Assembly: GCF_026651855.1 (NCBI RefSeq)
Contig: NZ_CP093280.1
Span: 5,434,001-5,498,000, forward strand
DNA from: Pseudomonas silvicola
GTDB taxonomy: Bacteria; Pseudomonadota; Gammaproteobacteria; Pseudomonadales; Pseudomonadaceae
DNA: 64,000 nucleotides
Direction: 5' to 3'
The translations under genes were made by a program, and so were the position numbers. The notes beneath the pieces are model-generated. The model did not search any database. It worked only from the letters and a program-made list of their open reading frames with translations, and had not been told where the DNA came from. Positions 49,721 to 58,691 of the stretch are shown here, piece by piece (within the stretch, counting starts at the first letter, position 1; each line of letters begins with the position of its first letter).

Positions 49721-49848
49721 GGGGCCTCCCGCCTCTGGCGTGTCGTTCCGTCGCTGGAAAAACTATGCGCCTGCCACTACAGCGGGAGTATTTCGACTTT
49801 GTAGGCCATGGCGCCCGGCGTGATACACACCCGGCCGCCGCACCTGCT

Positions 49849-50805
49849 TCAGCCGGTGACGCAACCGACCGGCCGCTTGCCGGCAAAGGTATCCACGAGG
49901 CTTGCCAGTACCATTTCCCCCATGCGCGTGCGGGTCTGCACCGTGGCGCTGGCGCGGTGCGGTTGCAGCACGACGTCCTCGCGGCCCAGCAACGGCGCGG
50001 GCACATGGGGCTCGTCCACGAACACATCCAGCCCGGCACCGGCGATATGACCGGCCTGCAGCGCCGCTACCAGGTCCTGCTCGTTGACCAACTTGCCGCG
50101 CGCCACATTGATCAGGTAGCCACCCTCGCCCAGGGCCCGCAGGACGTTGGCGTCGATGATGCCCTCGGCTGTGTCGGCCGCCGCGGCAATGATCAGCGCA
50201 TCACTCTGGCGCGCCAGTTCCACCAGGTCGGCGACGAAGGTGTAAGGCACATCGTCCATGGCCCGCAGGTCGGTGTAGCTGACAGGGCAACCGAACGCCG
50301 CGGCCCGGGTGGCGACCGCGCGCCCCACCCGCCCCAGCCCCACGATACCCACGCGCATGCCGCTGACCTGCCGGGCCAGGGGCAAGGGGGCCAGCGGCGT
50401 AGCGCTGTGCGGCCACTGGCCGCTGCGCACATAGCGGTCGCTGGTACACAGGCCGCGGCAGGCGGCGATCAGCAGGCCCAGGGCCAGGTCGGCGACATCA
50501 TCGGTGAGCGCGCCCAGGGTCGCCGTCACGGTAATGCCCCGGTCGCGAGCATAGGCCAGGTCCACGGCATCGGTGCCCACGCCATTGACCGCCACCACTT
50601 GCAGGCGTGGCAGTTGCGCCATGACCTCGCGGGTGATGCCGGTGTGCCCGCCGGTGACCACCCCGCGAATCTGCCCGCCTACCTCACGCAGGTAAGCGGC
50701 CTTGTCGGTTTGCTGGTAATAGGGGCGCACGGTGAACAGGGTTTCCAGGCGCTCGCGGATCTCGGGGATGAGGATGGGGCTGAGTTGGAGGATTTCGGGT
50801 TTCAT
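49849..50805 (-). CDS. D-isomer-specific 2-hydroxyacid dehydrogenase
   Basis: A 318-residue NAD(P)-dependent dehydrogenase. The Rossmann loop is VGIVGLGRVGRAVA; the catalytic Arg is in LINVARGKLV, the Glu in FVDEPHVP and the His in QPHRASAT. The family includes hydroxypyruvate/glyoxylate reductases and phosphoglycerate dehydrogenase-like enzymes; the substrate is not certain. It is the last gene of the MFS-FAH-SDR operon, 141 bases after the SDR gene, so it may reduce a 2-oxo acid made by that pathway. Confidence 0.88.
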   Translation of the reverse strand: MKPEILQLSPILIPEIRERLETLFTVRPYYQQTDKAAYLREVGGQIRGVVTGGHTGITREVMAQLPRLQVVAVNGVGTDAVDLAYARDRGITVTATLGALTDDVADLALGLLIAACRGLCTSDRYVRSGQWPHSATPLAPLPLARQVSGMRVGIVGLGRVGRAVATRAAAFGCPVSYTDLRAMDDVPYTFVADLVELARQSDALIIAAAADTAEGIIDANVLRALGEGGYLINVARGKLVNEQDLVAALQAGHIAGAGLDVFVDEPHVPAPLLGREDVVLQPHRASATVQTRTRMGEMVLASLVDTFAGKRPVGCVTG

Positions 50806-50946
50806 GGGAGGGCCTCAACAGAATGAATGAATGCTTGACGGCATCGCGGCGTTCTGGCGCTGGGCATACAGGGCGGGGCAGTGATGCCGGTGGCATCACC
50901 TGGCCCGCCTTGGTGCATGGCTCAAGGGCTTGGGCCGCTGACGGAT

Positions 50947-51711
50947 TTACCCACGCCCCACAAACGGCATGTTGGTCGCCATCACGGTCATGTTCAGCAC
51001 GTTGGCCGACAACGGTAGCCCGCCGATGTAACGCACGGCGTCGGCGATATGCTGCACGTCCACCATCGGCTCCACGGCGATCTCGCCGTTGGCCTGGCGC
51101 ACGCCTTTGGTCATGCGCACCGACAGCTCGGTGAGGGCGTTGCCAATGTCGATCTGGCTGCAGGCGATGTTGAACTCGCGGCCGTCCAGCGCCAGGCTCT
51201 TGGTCAGGCCCAGCACGGCGTGTTTGCTGGCGGTGTACGGAGCACTGAACGGCCGTGGGGCATGGGCCGAGATCGAGCCATTGTTGATGATGCGCCCGCC
51301 CTGGGGTTGCTGGCGGCGCATCAGGCCGAAAGCACCACGGCTGCACAGGAACACGCCCGTGAGGTTGGTGTTGATCACGTTCAACCACTGGTCCACCGCC
51401 AGTTCATCGATGGGCACCGCCGGAGTGTTGACCCCGGCGTTGTTGAAGATGACGTCCAGGCGCCCGTACACCTCTTCCACCGTGGCAAACAGGGCGTCGA
51501 CACTGGCCGGATCGCGTACATCGGTAGGCACCGCCAAGGCTTCACCGCCGCTGGCACGGGCGCTTTCCACCAGGTCATGCAAGGGCTCGGGGCGGCGCCC
51601 GGCCAGCACCAGGGTAAAGCCGTCGGCCAGCAGGCCCAGGGCCACGGCGCGGCCGATGCCACTGCCGGCGCCGGTGACCAGGGCGACTTTGCGGGAGTTG
51701 GTTGCGGTCAT
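50947..51711 (-). CDS. SDR-family oxidoreductase
   Basis: A 254-residue classical short-chain dehydrogenase. The cofactor loop is [15 protein letters not shown], the structural motif NNAG is in IFNNAGVN, and the catalytic Ser and Tyr-x3-Lys are in NGSISAH and YTASKHA. GGAG on the minus strand (51717-51720) supports ATG 51711. It lies 17 bases after the FAH-family gene. Next to an FAH hydrolase it may oxidise a hydroxyl to the 1,3-dioxo substrate of that enzyme, as in diketo-sugar-acid pathways, but this is inference. Confidence 0.9.
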   Translation of the reverse strand: MTATNSRKVALVTGAGSGIGRAVALGLLADGFTLVLAGRRPEPLHDLVESARASGGEALAVPTDVRDPASVDALFATVEEVYGRLDVIFNNAGVNTPAVPIDELAVDQWLNVINTNLTGVFLCSRGAFGLMRRQQPQGGRIINNGSISAHAPRPFSAPYTASKHAVLGLTKSLALDGREFNIACSQIDIGNALTELSVRMTKGVRQANGEIAVEPMVDVQHIADAVRYIGGLPLSANVLNMTVMATNMPFVGRG

Positions 51712-51728
51712 GATTGTTGCTCCTTGGG

Positions 51729-52433
51729 TCAAATCGAATTCAGGTCTGGACGTGCGCCCACGCGCACGTCCAGTTGGCCGACGCCGTCGATGCCAGCGCT
51801 GATGACATCGCCCGGTTGCAGGGCGGCGACGCCCGGCGGCGTGCCGGTCATGATCAGGTCACCGGCACGCAAGCGGATGGACTGGGACAGGCGGCTGATG
51901 ATTTCGCTCACCGACCAGATCTGCTGCTCAAGGCTGGAACGCTGACGCTCCACGCCATTGACCCGCAGCCACACCGCGCCCGTGTCGGGATGGCCGATGC
52001 GGCTGGCCGGCACCACGGCACTGATGGGCGCCGAGCCGTCGAAAGCCTTGGCTGCCTCCCAGGGCTGGCCGGCGGCCTTGGCTGCCATCTGCAGGTCGCG
52101 GCGGGTCAGGTCCAGGCCCGCAGCGTAGCCCCATACATGGGCCAGGGCCTGCTCTTGAGGGATATCACCACCGTCGGTGCCGATGGCCACGACCAATTCA
52201 ATCTCGTGGCAGAAATCGCCCGTCAGCGGCGGGTAGGCCAGTTCGCCTTCGGCCGGCACCACGGCAGTGGCCGGTTTCATGAAGAACAGCGGCGCCTGGC
52301 GCACCGCGTCCTGGGCATCGCCCCAGGGATAGTTGCGGCCCAGGCAGAAAATGCGGTTGACCGGAAAGCGCGCATCACTGCCCTGCACATCCAGGGTCAC
52401 GCTTTGGGCGGGGGCAAACACGTATGGGGTCAT
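51729..52433 (-). CDS. Fumarylacetoacetate hydrolase-family protein
   Basis: A 234-residue FAH-fold hydrolase. Metal-binding and family motifs are [45 protein letters not shown] and [11 protein letters not shown]. The compact length and the sequence are close to fumarylpyruvate hydrolases (NagK type) and to the 2,4-diketo-3-deoxy-sugar acid hydrolases, which split a C-C bond to release pyruvate. The substrate cannot be fixed. It sits between the transporter and the SDR gene. Confidence 0.88.
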   Translation of the reverse strand: MTPYVFAPAQSVTLDVQGSDARFPVNRIFCLGRNYPWGDAQDAVRQAPLFFMKPATAVVPAEGELAYPPLTGDFCHEIELVVAIGTDGGDIPQEQALAHVWGYAAGLDLTRRDLQMAAKAAGQPWEAAKAFDGSAPISAVVPASRIGHPDTGAVWLRVNGVERQRSSLEQQIWSVSEIISRLSQSIRLRAGDLIMTGTPPGVAALQPGDVISAGIDGVGQLDVRVGARPDLNSI

Positions 52434-52529
52434 GAGCGTTCTCGCAACAGTGCGGTAGACACCCCCAGCGTACGTCGCCGGGGGCTGGAAAAGTTGGACG
52501 AAACCAGCGCCGTCATGGATAAAGCAGTG

Positions 52530-53921
52530 CTATCGGGCACGCAACTGAATGCGATACAGACGCCCCAGCAGCAGCGAATAAGACAGGGTGCCGCACAGCG
52601 CCACCGCGCCAATGAACCAGAAGGCATAGGCAAACGAGCCGGTCGCATGCACGATCCCGCCGATCACGATGGGGGTGACGATGCCGCCGATGTTGGCCGC
52701 CAGGCTGGTGACACCCCCGGTCAGGCCGATGAGTTCCTTGGGCGCCACTTCCGACACTGCGGCCCACGATGCCGAGGCAATGCCCTGGGCGAAGAACGCG
52801 GTGGTGAGCACGGCGATGCACACCAGGTTCGAGTCGGTGAAGTTCACCAGCACGATGGACATGCCCAGCATCGAGCCGACCACCAGCGGCAGCTTGCGGG
52901 CAAACGACATGGAATAGCCGCGACGGATCAACGTGTCCGACACGATACCGGCCAGCAGGATGCCGACCGTGGCCCCCAGGAACGGCATCACCGCGAAAAT
53001 GCCAACCTTGATCATGGTCAGGTGGCGCTCTTCGATCAGGTAGGTGGGGAACCAGGTGAGGAAGAAATACAGCGCCGAGGTACTGGCGAACTTGCCGATG
53101 CAGATCGCCCAGATCTGCCGGTAGCCGAACAGTTCACTCACCTGGCGCCAATTGAAGCGGGTACGCTGCTGGCTGCTCTTGACCAGGCCGCCACCGTCTT
53201 CGATGTACTTGAGCTCAGCGGCGCTGACACGCTTGCAGGCCAGCGGGTCCCGGTACAGGTACAACCACGCGATGCCGAACAGGATGCCCACCAGCCCGGT
53301 GCTGTAGAACACATGGCGCCAGTCATAGGTGGTGGCCAGCCACAGCAGGCCACCGGTGAACAGTGCCGTGCCCAGGTATTGACCGCACACGTAGATACTG
53401 CTGGCCAAGCCCCGTTCCCTGGCCGGGAACCATACCGTCACCGCCCGGCTGTTGGCTGGAAAGGCCGGGGCTTCCAGCGCCCCCACGGCCAGGCGCAGGC
53501 CGAACAACGACGCAAAACCGCCCACCAGGCCCTGGCCGACGGTGGCGGCCGACCAGGTGATCAACGACAAGCCGTAGGTGAAGCGGGAACCGAAGCGGTC
53601 GGCGATGAAACCGGCGGGTACCAGTGCCAGGGCGTAGGTCCAGGCGAAACCGGAAAACACCAGGCCCATCTGGATCTTGTCCAGGCCCAGGTCCTTGGCC
53701 ATGAACGGCGCAGCGATGGAAATGTTCACCCGGTCAACGTAATTGATGATGGTCGCGATCAGCAACAGCGAGAGCATGAACCAGCGCCGGCGGGTGGGGA
53801 GCTGGGCGGCGCTGAGGGTCTGTTCGACCGTCTCGGGTGGGGGGGCGGTGGTGAGGTCGGGGTCCACATCGGGCATCTGCCGGCTGGACGGGACCAGGTA
53901 CTCGCGGGGAGTCGTCTGCAT
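52530..53921 (-). CDS. MFS transporter of the anion:cation symporter type
   Basis: A 463-residue transporter with 12 predicted helices. It has the MFS loop motif GFIADRFGSRFTYG between helices 2 and 3 and the family-typical YVDRVNISIAAPFM in helix 1. Members of the ACS group (GudP, DgoT, phthalate/4-hydroxyphenylacetate transporters) import organic acids such as sugar acids and aromatic acids. It is the first gene of a minus-strand operon with FAH, SDR and 2-hydroxyacid dehydrogenase, divergent from an AraC regulator. Confidence 0.9.
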   Translation of the reverse strand: MQTTPREYLVPSSRQMPDVDPDLTTAPPPETVEQTLSAAQLPTRRRWFMLSLLLIATIINYVDRVNISIAAPFMAKDLGLDKIQMGLVFSGFAWTYALALVPAGFIADRFGSRFTYGLSLITWSAATVGQGLVGGFASLFGLRLAVGALEAPAFPANSRAVTVWFPARERGLASSIYVCGQYLGTALFTGGLLWLATTYDWRHVFYSTGLVGILFGIAWLYLYRDPLACKRVSAAELKYIEDGGGLVKSSQQRTRFNWRQVSELFGYRQIWAICIGKFASTSALYFFLTWFPTYLIEERHLTMIKVGIFAVMPFLGATVGILLAGIVSDTLIRRGYSMSFARKLPLVVGSMLGMSIVLVNFTDSNLVCIAVLTTAFFAQGIASASWAAVSEVAPKELIGLTGGVTSLAANIGGIVTPIVIGGIVHATGSFAYAFWFIGAVALCGTLSYSLLLGRLYRIQLRAR

Positions 53922-54257
53922 GGTACGAACACCTTCTAATTATTGTTGATAGATGTCGAATGGGACGCCCTCAAAGTGATCGTACAACCGCTGAAAATCA
54001 ATGGCAGGGTTAGAACGTTTTTGCACTGAGCGCGCAGGGCACAGGCAAAAGTCCAAAAAGAAAAATGCCGCCAGAACTGGCTTTGAATGGCTGCGCGCGC
54101 GGAAGCAGAGCGGTTGCTTTGAAATTCCTCGCACTCCACTTTTTGCACAGTGGCCACCGCACAAAATTGCGCAAACCTGGACAGGAGATCGTACAATCAC
54201 CTCAAACAACAGACCTGACCGCCCACCCGCCACGGCTGGCCAACAGGAGCGACGCCC
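53922..54257. promoter_or_regulatory. Divergent control region with paired direct repeats
   Basis: This 336-base region lies between the MFS operon and the AraC-type regulator. It contains GATCGTACAA at 53978-53987 and again at 54187-54196, and TTTTTGCAC at 54018-54026 and again at 54140-54148. The paired direct repeats are plausible half-sites for the AraC-type regulator. No gene is convincing inside it. Confidence 0.5.
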
Positions 54258-55163
54258 ATGCAGTCTCCCAGCCGCGTGCCCACCTTCGGCATGCAGCAAC
54301 GCAGTGAACGCCCCGATTTCTACATTCGCGACGAAAATGTGCGCAAGGCCGAAACCGCCCCGCACCGCCACGAGTATTTCCAGATCCAGGTCAACCTGGG
54401 CGGTGACACCGTGCAGCACATCGGCAACGTGCAGCGGCCTTTCCCCACCCGTGCCCTGGCGTTCATCCTGCCGCACCGGGTGCACATGATCCCGCACCCG
54501 CTACAGGCGCATTTTCGCGTGATCAATTTCTCCCAGGCGTTCCTGCTGCCGCACCTGACGTGCGACCCGCTGGACCTGGAAGACGTGTCCATCGCCCAGG
54601 CGCCGGAGCTAGCGCCCTTCCGTTTCCAGGAGCACCTGGACTTCATCCTTGAACCTGAGGCATTTGCCCAGGTGTGTGGCCTGCTGGAGCAGATGCAGGC
54701 ACTGGACCGCGACCGCCAGTTCGGCATGCGCGAGTCGCTCAAGGGCCTGTTGCTGCAGATGATCGGCGGGGTATGCAGCCAGTTCGCCGAACCGCTCAAG
54801 GCCCTGGCCAGCGGCAAGGCCGCCCAGGTCAGCCGTCGCGACGCACTCAAGCGCATGAGCGAGTACGTGCGCAAGCACCTGGCCGACCCCGAACTGGACC
54901 TCAAGAAGGTCGCCGCCGCCACCTACCTGTCGCCGCATTACCTGACCCACTGGCTGCGCAAGGAAATCGGCAAGAGCTTCAGCGAGCTGGTGCTGGAACG
55001 ACGCATGCACCTGGCGCGCCAGTTGCTGGAGGGGAGCCTGAGGCCAGTAGGCGATATCGCGCGGCAGTGCGGGTTTGCCGACGAGGCTTATTTTTCGCGG
55101 CGCTTCCGGCAGTTGCATGGGTTGCCGCCGGGGCAGTATCGGCGGCAGTTGCAGGGGGGGTGA
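54258..55163 (+). CDS. AraC-family transcriptional regulator
   Basis: A 301-residue regulator with an N-terminal cupin sensor (HRHEYFQIQVNLGG, AFILPHRVHMIPHP) and a C-terminal AraC DNA-binding domain (about 200-295: DLKKVAAATYLSPHYLTHWL and GFADEAYFSRRFRQ). It is divergent from the MFS/FAH/SDR/hydroxyacid dehydrogenase operon and probably activates it in response to the imported acid. Confidence 0.9.
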   Translation: MQSPSRVPTFGMQQRSERPDFYIRDENVRKAETAPHRHEYFQIQVNLGGDTVQHIGNVQRPFPTRALAFILPHRVHMIPHPLQAHFRVINFSQAFLLPHLTCDPLDLEDVSIAQAPELAPFRFQEHLDFILEPEAFAQVCGLLEQMQALDRDRQFGMRESLKGLLLQMIGGVCSQFAEPLKALASGKAAQVSRRDALKRMSEYVRKHLADPELDLKKVAAATYLSPHYLTHWLRKEIGKSFSELVLERRMHLARQLLEGSLRPVGDIARQCGFADEAYFSRRFRQLHGLPPGQYRRQLQGG

Positions 55164-55239
55164 ATTGGGGTAGCCAGCCATGCGCTCAACGGCCGTCCGC
55201 CCTTATACTGCCCCCCACGCCCCCACTCAAGGAACGACC

Positions 55240-56343
55240 ATGCGCGTCATCATCATCGGCGGCCTGGGCAACTTCGGTGCCCGCATCTGCCGTCGCCTGG
55301 CCCTGGAACCTGGCCTGGAACTGATCGCCACCGGCCGCAAGCCCATCAGCGGCAGCGAATGCTTCGGGCCGGCCAGCCAGATCACGACCGCGGCGCTGGA
55401 TATCGACAGCCCTGACCTTCAGGCCCGTCTCGCCCAGTTGCGCCCCCACCTCGTGATCCACTGCGCCGGCCCTTATCAAGGCCAGGACTACCGCGTGGCG
55501 CTGGCGGCCTGCGCGGTACACGCGCATTACCTGGACCTGTCGGACGGCCGCGATTTCGTCGCCGACTTCAGCCAGCAGGTCGACGCCGCCGCCCGCGCCG
55601 CCGGGGTGTTGGCCGTCACCGGGGCCAGCACCCTGCCCGGTTTGTCCTCGGCGGTGGTAGACCAGATGACCACGGGGTGGACGCGGCTTGACACTGTCGA
55701 GGTGGCCATCGCGCCGGGCCAGCAGGCACCGCGGGGCGAGGCCACCATCAAGGCCGTGTTCGGCTACGCCGGCCAAGGTTTCAAGCGCTGGCAGGCGGGG
55801 CGTTGGGCCACCGTGCATGGCTGGCAGGACCTGCGCCGCTTCAGCTTCGCCGAATTGGGCAGCCGCTGGGGTGCAGCCTGTGACGTACCGGACCTGGCGC
55901 TGTTTCCCGAACGTTATCCGGGAGTGCAGCGCGTCAGCTTTCATGCGGCGCTGGAACTGCGTATCCAGCACCTGGGCCTGTGGCTGGTGGCTGCCCTGCG
56001 CCGGGTAGGCCTGCCGCTTCCCGTGGCCCGCCACGCCGGGCGGCTGAACCGCCTGGCCAACGTGCTGCTCGATCGTTTCGGCAGCGACCTGGGCGGCATG
56101 CGTGTGCGCGTGAAGGGCCAGCAGGCCGATGGCCGCCCGGCCGACCGCACCTGGCACCTCACCGCCCCGGATGGCAACGGCCCGGAAATTCCCTGCATGG
56201 CCACGGTCCTTCTGGCGTGCAAACTGGCCCGCGGCCAAGTGCAGCAGACCGGCGCGGTGCCTTGCATGGGCCTGCTGACGCTCAGTGAGTTCGCGCCGGA
56301 ATTCGCTCGCTGGGGCTTTGTGGAACGGGTCAGCGACGGCTGA
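55240..56343 (+). CDS. Saccharopine dehydrogenase-like NAD(P)-binding protein
   Basis: A 367-residue protein with an N-terminal Rossmann domain (VIIIGGLGNFGARICRRLA) of the saccharopine dehydrogenase family, including HCAGPYQGQDYRVALAACA and YLDLSDGRDF. The substrate is unknown; members act on saccharopine or have unassigned roles. AAGGA at 55229-55233 supports ATG 55240. It stands alone between the AraC gene and a REP-like element. Confidence 0.8.
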   Translation: MRVIIIGGLGNFGARICRRLALEPGLELIATGRKPISGSECFGPASQITTAALDIDSPDLQARLAQLRPHLVIHCAGPYQGQDYRVALAACAVHAHYLDLSDGRDFVADFSQQVDAAARAAGVLAVTGASTLPGLSSAVVDQMTTGWTRLDTVEVAIAPGQQAPRGEATIKAVFGYAGQGFKRWQAGRWATVHGWQDLRRFSFAELGSRWGAACDVPDLALFPERYPGVQRVSFHAALELRIQHLGLWLVAALRRVGLPLPVARHAGRLNRLANVLLDRFGSDLGGMRVRVKGQQADGRPADRTWHLTAPDGNGPEIPCMATVLLACKLARGQVQQTGAVPCMGLLTLSEFAPEFARWGFVERVSDG

Positions 56344-56389
56344 GCATCTTCAGCCAGCGGCCTGGCGCAGCCGGTACGCTTGGGTGTAC

Positions 56390-56466
56390 AGCCTGCGGTT
56401 GGAGCAGAGCTTGCTCGCGAACGCGCCGCGCGGGTAGCGCTCGCTCTCATGGGCGCCACAAAACCG
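56390..56466 (-). repeat. REP-like palindromic element
   Basis: A member of the same family as the 12.8-14.4 kb elements: 'gagcagagcttgctcgcgaa', then 'cgcgccgcgcggg' and 'gggcgccacaaaacc'. It has the same orientation as the element at 12786-12868. It is located after the saccharopine-like gene. Confidence 0.65.
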
Positions 56467-56511
56467 ACCCCCGCACAATCCCGACTCTCGGAAAATAAAA
56501 TTAGATATTGA

Positions 56512-56525
56512 GATATCTAGATATG
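56512..56525. promoter_or_regulatory. Candidate operator upstream of the OYE gene
   Basis: ATATCTAGATAT (56514-56525) is a perfect 12-base palindrome and overlaps AGATATCT (56512-56519), in a short AT-rich island 47 bases before the OYE start. It is a candidate site for the ArsR-type regulator encoded downstream; it may also contain promoter elements. Confidence 0.45.
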
Positions 56526-56571
56526 CAGTTTACGCTATACCATCTTCTTCATTTCCAAGGCCCCACTCCCC

Positions 56572-57696
56572 GTGTCTACCCCTGCCCTGTTCCGCCCCGC
56601 CACCCTCGGTCCCTACACCCTCAAAAACAGCATCGTGCTGCCCCCACTGACGCGCTCGCGCAGCACCCAGCCCGGCAACATCGCCAATGCCTTGATGGCG
56701 ACCTACTACCGCCAGCGCACCAGTGCCGGTTTCATGGTGACCGAGGGCACTCAGATCGAACCGCGCGGCCAGGGCTACGCCTGGACCCCCGGCATCCACA
56801 GCCCGGAACAGGTGGCAGGCTGGCGCCAGGTCACCGACGCTGTTCACGCTGAAGGCGGCATCATTTTCGCCCAGCTGTGGCATGTGGGCCGGGTTTCGCA
56901 CACCTCGCTGCAACCCAACGGCGATGCGCCCGTGGCCCCTTCGGCCATCGCCGCCAGCGGCGTCAGTGTATTCATCGAAACCGGCCCTGGTACCGGCACC
57001 CTGTGCCCACCGTCCACCCCACGGGCCTTGAGCCGCGAAGAGATCGCCGAGTTGGTGCAGCTCTACGCCAAGGCTGCCCGCAACGCGCTGGACGCTGGTT
57101 TTGACGGCGTGGAAATCCACTGCGCCAACGGCTACCTGATCAACCAGTTCATCTCCGCCCACAGCAACCAGCGCGACGACGAATACGGCGGCTCGCTGAC
57201 CAACCGCCTGCGCTTCCTGCGCGAAGTGACCGAGGCCGTGGCCGCGGTGGTCGGCAAGGAGCGCCTGGGCGTGCGTTTCTCGCCACTGTTCGAGAGCACC
57301 GACGAAGCCCGTGTCTACCTGGGCCTGGTCGAGGAAGACCCGCGCGACACTTACCTGCAAGCCATCGGCGTGCTGGAAGACATCGGCATTGCCTACCTGT
57401 CCCTGGCCGAAGCCGACTGGGATGACGCCCCCGCCCTGCCCCACGACTTTCGCCAGCAGGTACGGGACACCTTCAGCGGCGCCCTGATCTATGCCGGCAA
57501 ATACACGGCCGAGCGCGGCAACCGCGTCCTGGACGCAGGGCTGGCTGACCTGATCGCCTTCGGCCGCCCCTTCATCGCCAACCCCGATCTGCCTCGGCGG
57601 CTGGCCCAAGGGCTGCCGCTCAACCCGCTGGACAGCGCCAGCATGTATGGCGGCACCGAGGTGGGCTACATCGACTACCCCGCCCATTGCGACTAA
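56572..57696 (+). CDS. Old Yellow Enzyme family FMN oxidoreductase (NemA-like)
   Basis: A 374-residue ene-reductase/xenobiotic reductase. The substrate-binding pair is in GVEIHCANGYLINQF, followed by QRDDEYGGSLTNR; the FMN-binding C-terminus includes GLADLIAFGRPFIANPDL. It starts with GTG at 56572, with AAGG near 56557. The family reduces activated C=C bonds and nitro compounds such as N-ethylmaleimide and nitrate esters with NADPH. Position just upstream of an ArsR regulator suggests electrophile- or metal-responsive control. Confidence 0.92.
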   Translation: MSTPALFRPATLGPYTLKNSIVLPPLTRSRSTQPGNIANALMATYYRQRTSAGFMVTEGTQIEPRGQGYAWTPGIHSPEQVAGWRQVTDAVHAEGGIIFAQLWHVGRVSHTSLQPNGDAPVAPSAIAASGVSVFIETGPGTGTLCPPSTPRALSREEIAELVQLYAKAARNALDAGFDGVEIHCANGYLINQFISAHSNQRDDEYGGSLTNRLRFLREVTEAVAAVVGKERLGVRFSPLFESTDEARVYLGLVEEDPRDTYLQAIGVLEDIGIAYLSLAEADWDDAPALPHDFRQQVRDTFSGALIYAGKYTAERGNRVLDAGLADLIAFGRPFIANPDLPRRLAQGLPLNPLDSASMYGGTEVGYIDYPAHCD

Positions 57697-57756
57697 ACCC
57701 CTGACGCGCCAGGCCCAAGTGTCGTAAAATCGCCGGATTACCCGATTGTGTGATTT

Positions 57757-58062
57757 ATGAGCATCGATATCAGCGAAGCCCTCAAGGCCCTCGACAACCC
57801 GACCCGCCTGGCGATCCTCGGCTGGCTGAAAGAGCCGAGCAAGCACTTCCCCGAACAACAGGTCAACCCCGATGAGGTCGGCGTGTGCGTGAGCATCATC
57901 CAGGCCCGCGCCAACCTCTCGCAGTCCACGGTATCGCTGTACCTCGCGGCGCTGCAGCGTGCGCAGCTGGTCACCTCGCAGCGGATCGGGCCCTGGACCT
58001 ACTACAAGCGCCATGAGCAGAACATCGAAGCTTTCCAGCAGGCGCTGCGCGCGTTGATCTGA
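57757..58062 (+). CDS. ArsR-family transcriptional regulator
   Basis: A 101-residue winged-helix regulator. The recognition helix is in LSQSTVSLYLAALQRAQLV, and there is a single Cys in VGVCVSII. There is no CxC metal site of the ArsR/SmtB type, so it may sense something other than arsenic, possibly by Cys modification. It lies 60 bases downstream of the OYE gene on the same strand and is its likely repressor. Confidence 0.88.
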   Translation: MSIDISEALKALDNPTRLAILGWLKEPSKHFPEQQVNPDEVGVCVSIIQARANLSQSTVSLYLAALQRAQLVTSQRIGPWTYYKRHEQNIEAFQQALRALI

Positions 58063-58070
58063 GCGTATTA

Positions 58071-58117
58071 CCGCGGCAGTGATCCCATCCTGTGGGACAG
58101 GGCTCACTGCACGCGGT
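58071..58117. terminator. Inverted repeat between convergent genes
   Basis: GCAGTGA (58076-58082) pairs with TCACTGC (58104-58110), extended by CCGCG/CGCGG flanks. It lies between the convergent ArsR and DUF3237 genes and overlaps the DUF3237 stop. There is no T-tract, so terminator strength is uncertain. Confidence 0.45.
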
Positions 58118-58586
58118 AGACCTTGACCAATACCGCCTCACGCTGCGGCTTCAGGCTCGTCAGGCTGCCCACATACACCGCCTTGTTCAACCACGCGTAA
58201 GGCCCTTCCGGCGCCTGAATGGTCAGCGTCGAAAACGCATACCGCCCCCCATCACTGCCATGCACCAGCACCTGGTTGCGCACGGTGAGCAGCGTTCCGT
58301 CCTCGGTTTGCATGTCGTACAGCGCATCCAGCTGCTTGACCCCGTCAGCTCGCAGCAACTGCCGATCGGCCCCCCCTGCGAGCACCTTGCCCTGCAAGCC
58401 AGGGCCGTGAAAGTCCCCGCCAGTGATCGGCACCTTGAACCGCTCTCCCAGCGGCCCCTTGCCCAGGGACTGGCCCGGCGCAATGTCGATGGTCGCTTCA
58501 TACACCGGTTCAAGGGTCGGCGCGGCTTCGGTCCACCCGGCAGGGAGCATGCAGGTCAGGGTCAGCAGTAGAGCGGTACGGCGCAT
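58104..58586 (-). CDS. DUF3237 family exported protein
   Basis: A 160-residue protein with signal peptide ending near GWTEA before APTLEPVYEATI. The rest matches the DUF3237 (UPF0311) pattern: GPLGERFKVPITGGDFHGPG, QGKVLAGGADRQLLRADG, and ending VKVYRV. The function is unknown; these genes are often near aromatic or ester degradation genes. AAGGATG on the minus strand supports ATG 58584-58586. It is divergent from the tannase-like gene, sharing a 105-base control region. Confidence 0.82.
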   Translation of the reverse strand: MRRTALLLTLTCMLPAGWTEAAPTLEPVYEATIDIAPGQSLGKGPLGERFKVPITGGDFHGPGLQGKVLAGGADRQLLRADGVKQLDALYDMQTEDGTLLTVRNQVLVHGSDGGRYAFSTLTIQAPEGPYAWLNKAVYVGSLTSLKPQREAVLVKVYRVQ

Positions 58587-58634
58587 GGGCACATCCTTTT
58601 GTGTTTGTAATGGGATCGGCTTGACCGAAAAACT

Positions 58635-58651
58635 GGTTAATAGTATTAACC
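58635..58651. promoter_or_regulatory. Perfect palindromic operator candidate
   Basis: GGTTAATA-G-TATTAACC is a perfect 17-base palindrome in the centre of the 105-base divergent region, 49 bases from the DUF3237 start and 41 bases from the tannase start. Similar TATTAACC/GTTAAT elements occur upstream of the OprD gene (61743-61764). No regulator gene of a matching family is adjacent. Confidence 0.6.
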
Positions 58652-58691
58652 ATGTTAGCTCTCCCATCACAACAACAAAGGGAATTTCCTG

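Noticed and set aside
51714-53939. 741-codon open frame opposite the MFS and FAH genes
   Set aside because: His/Gln/Arg-rich shadow frame spanning two real genes and their gap.
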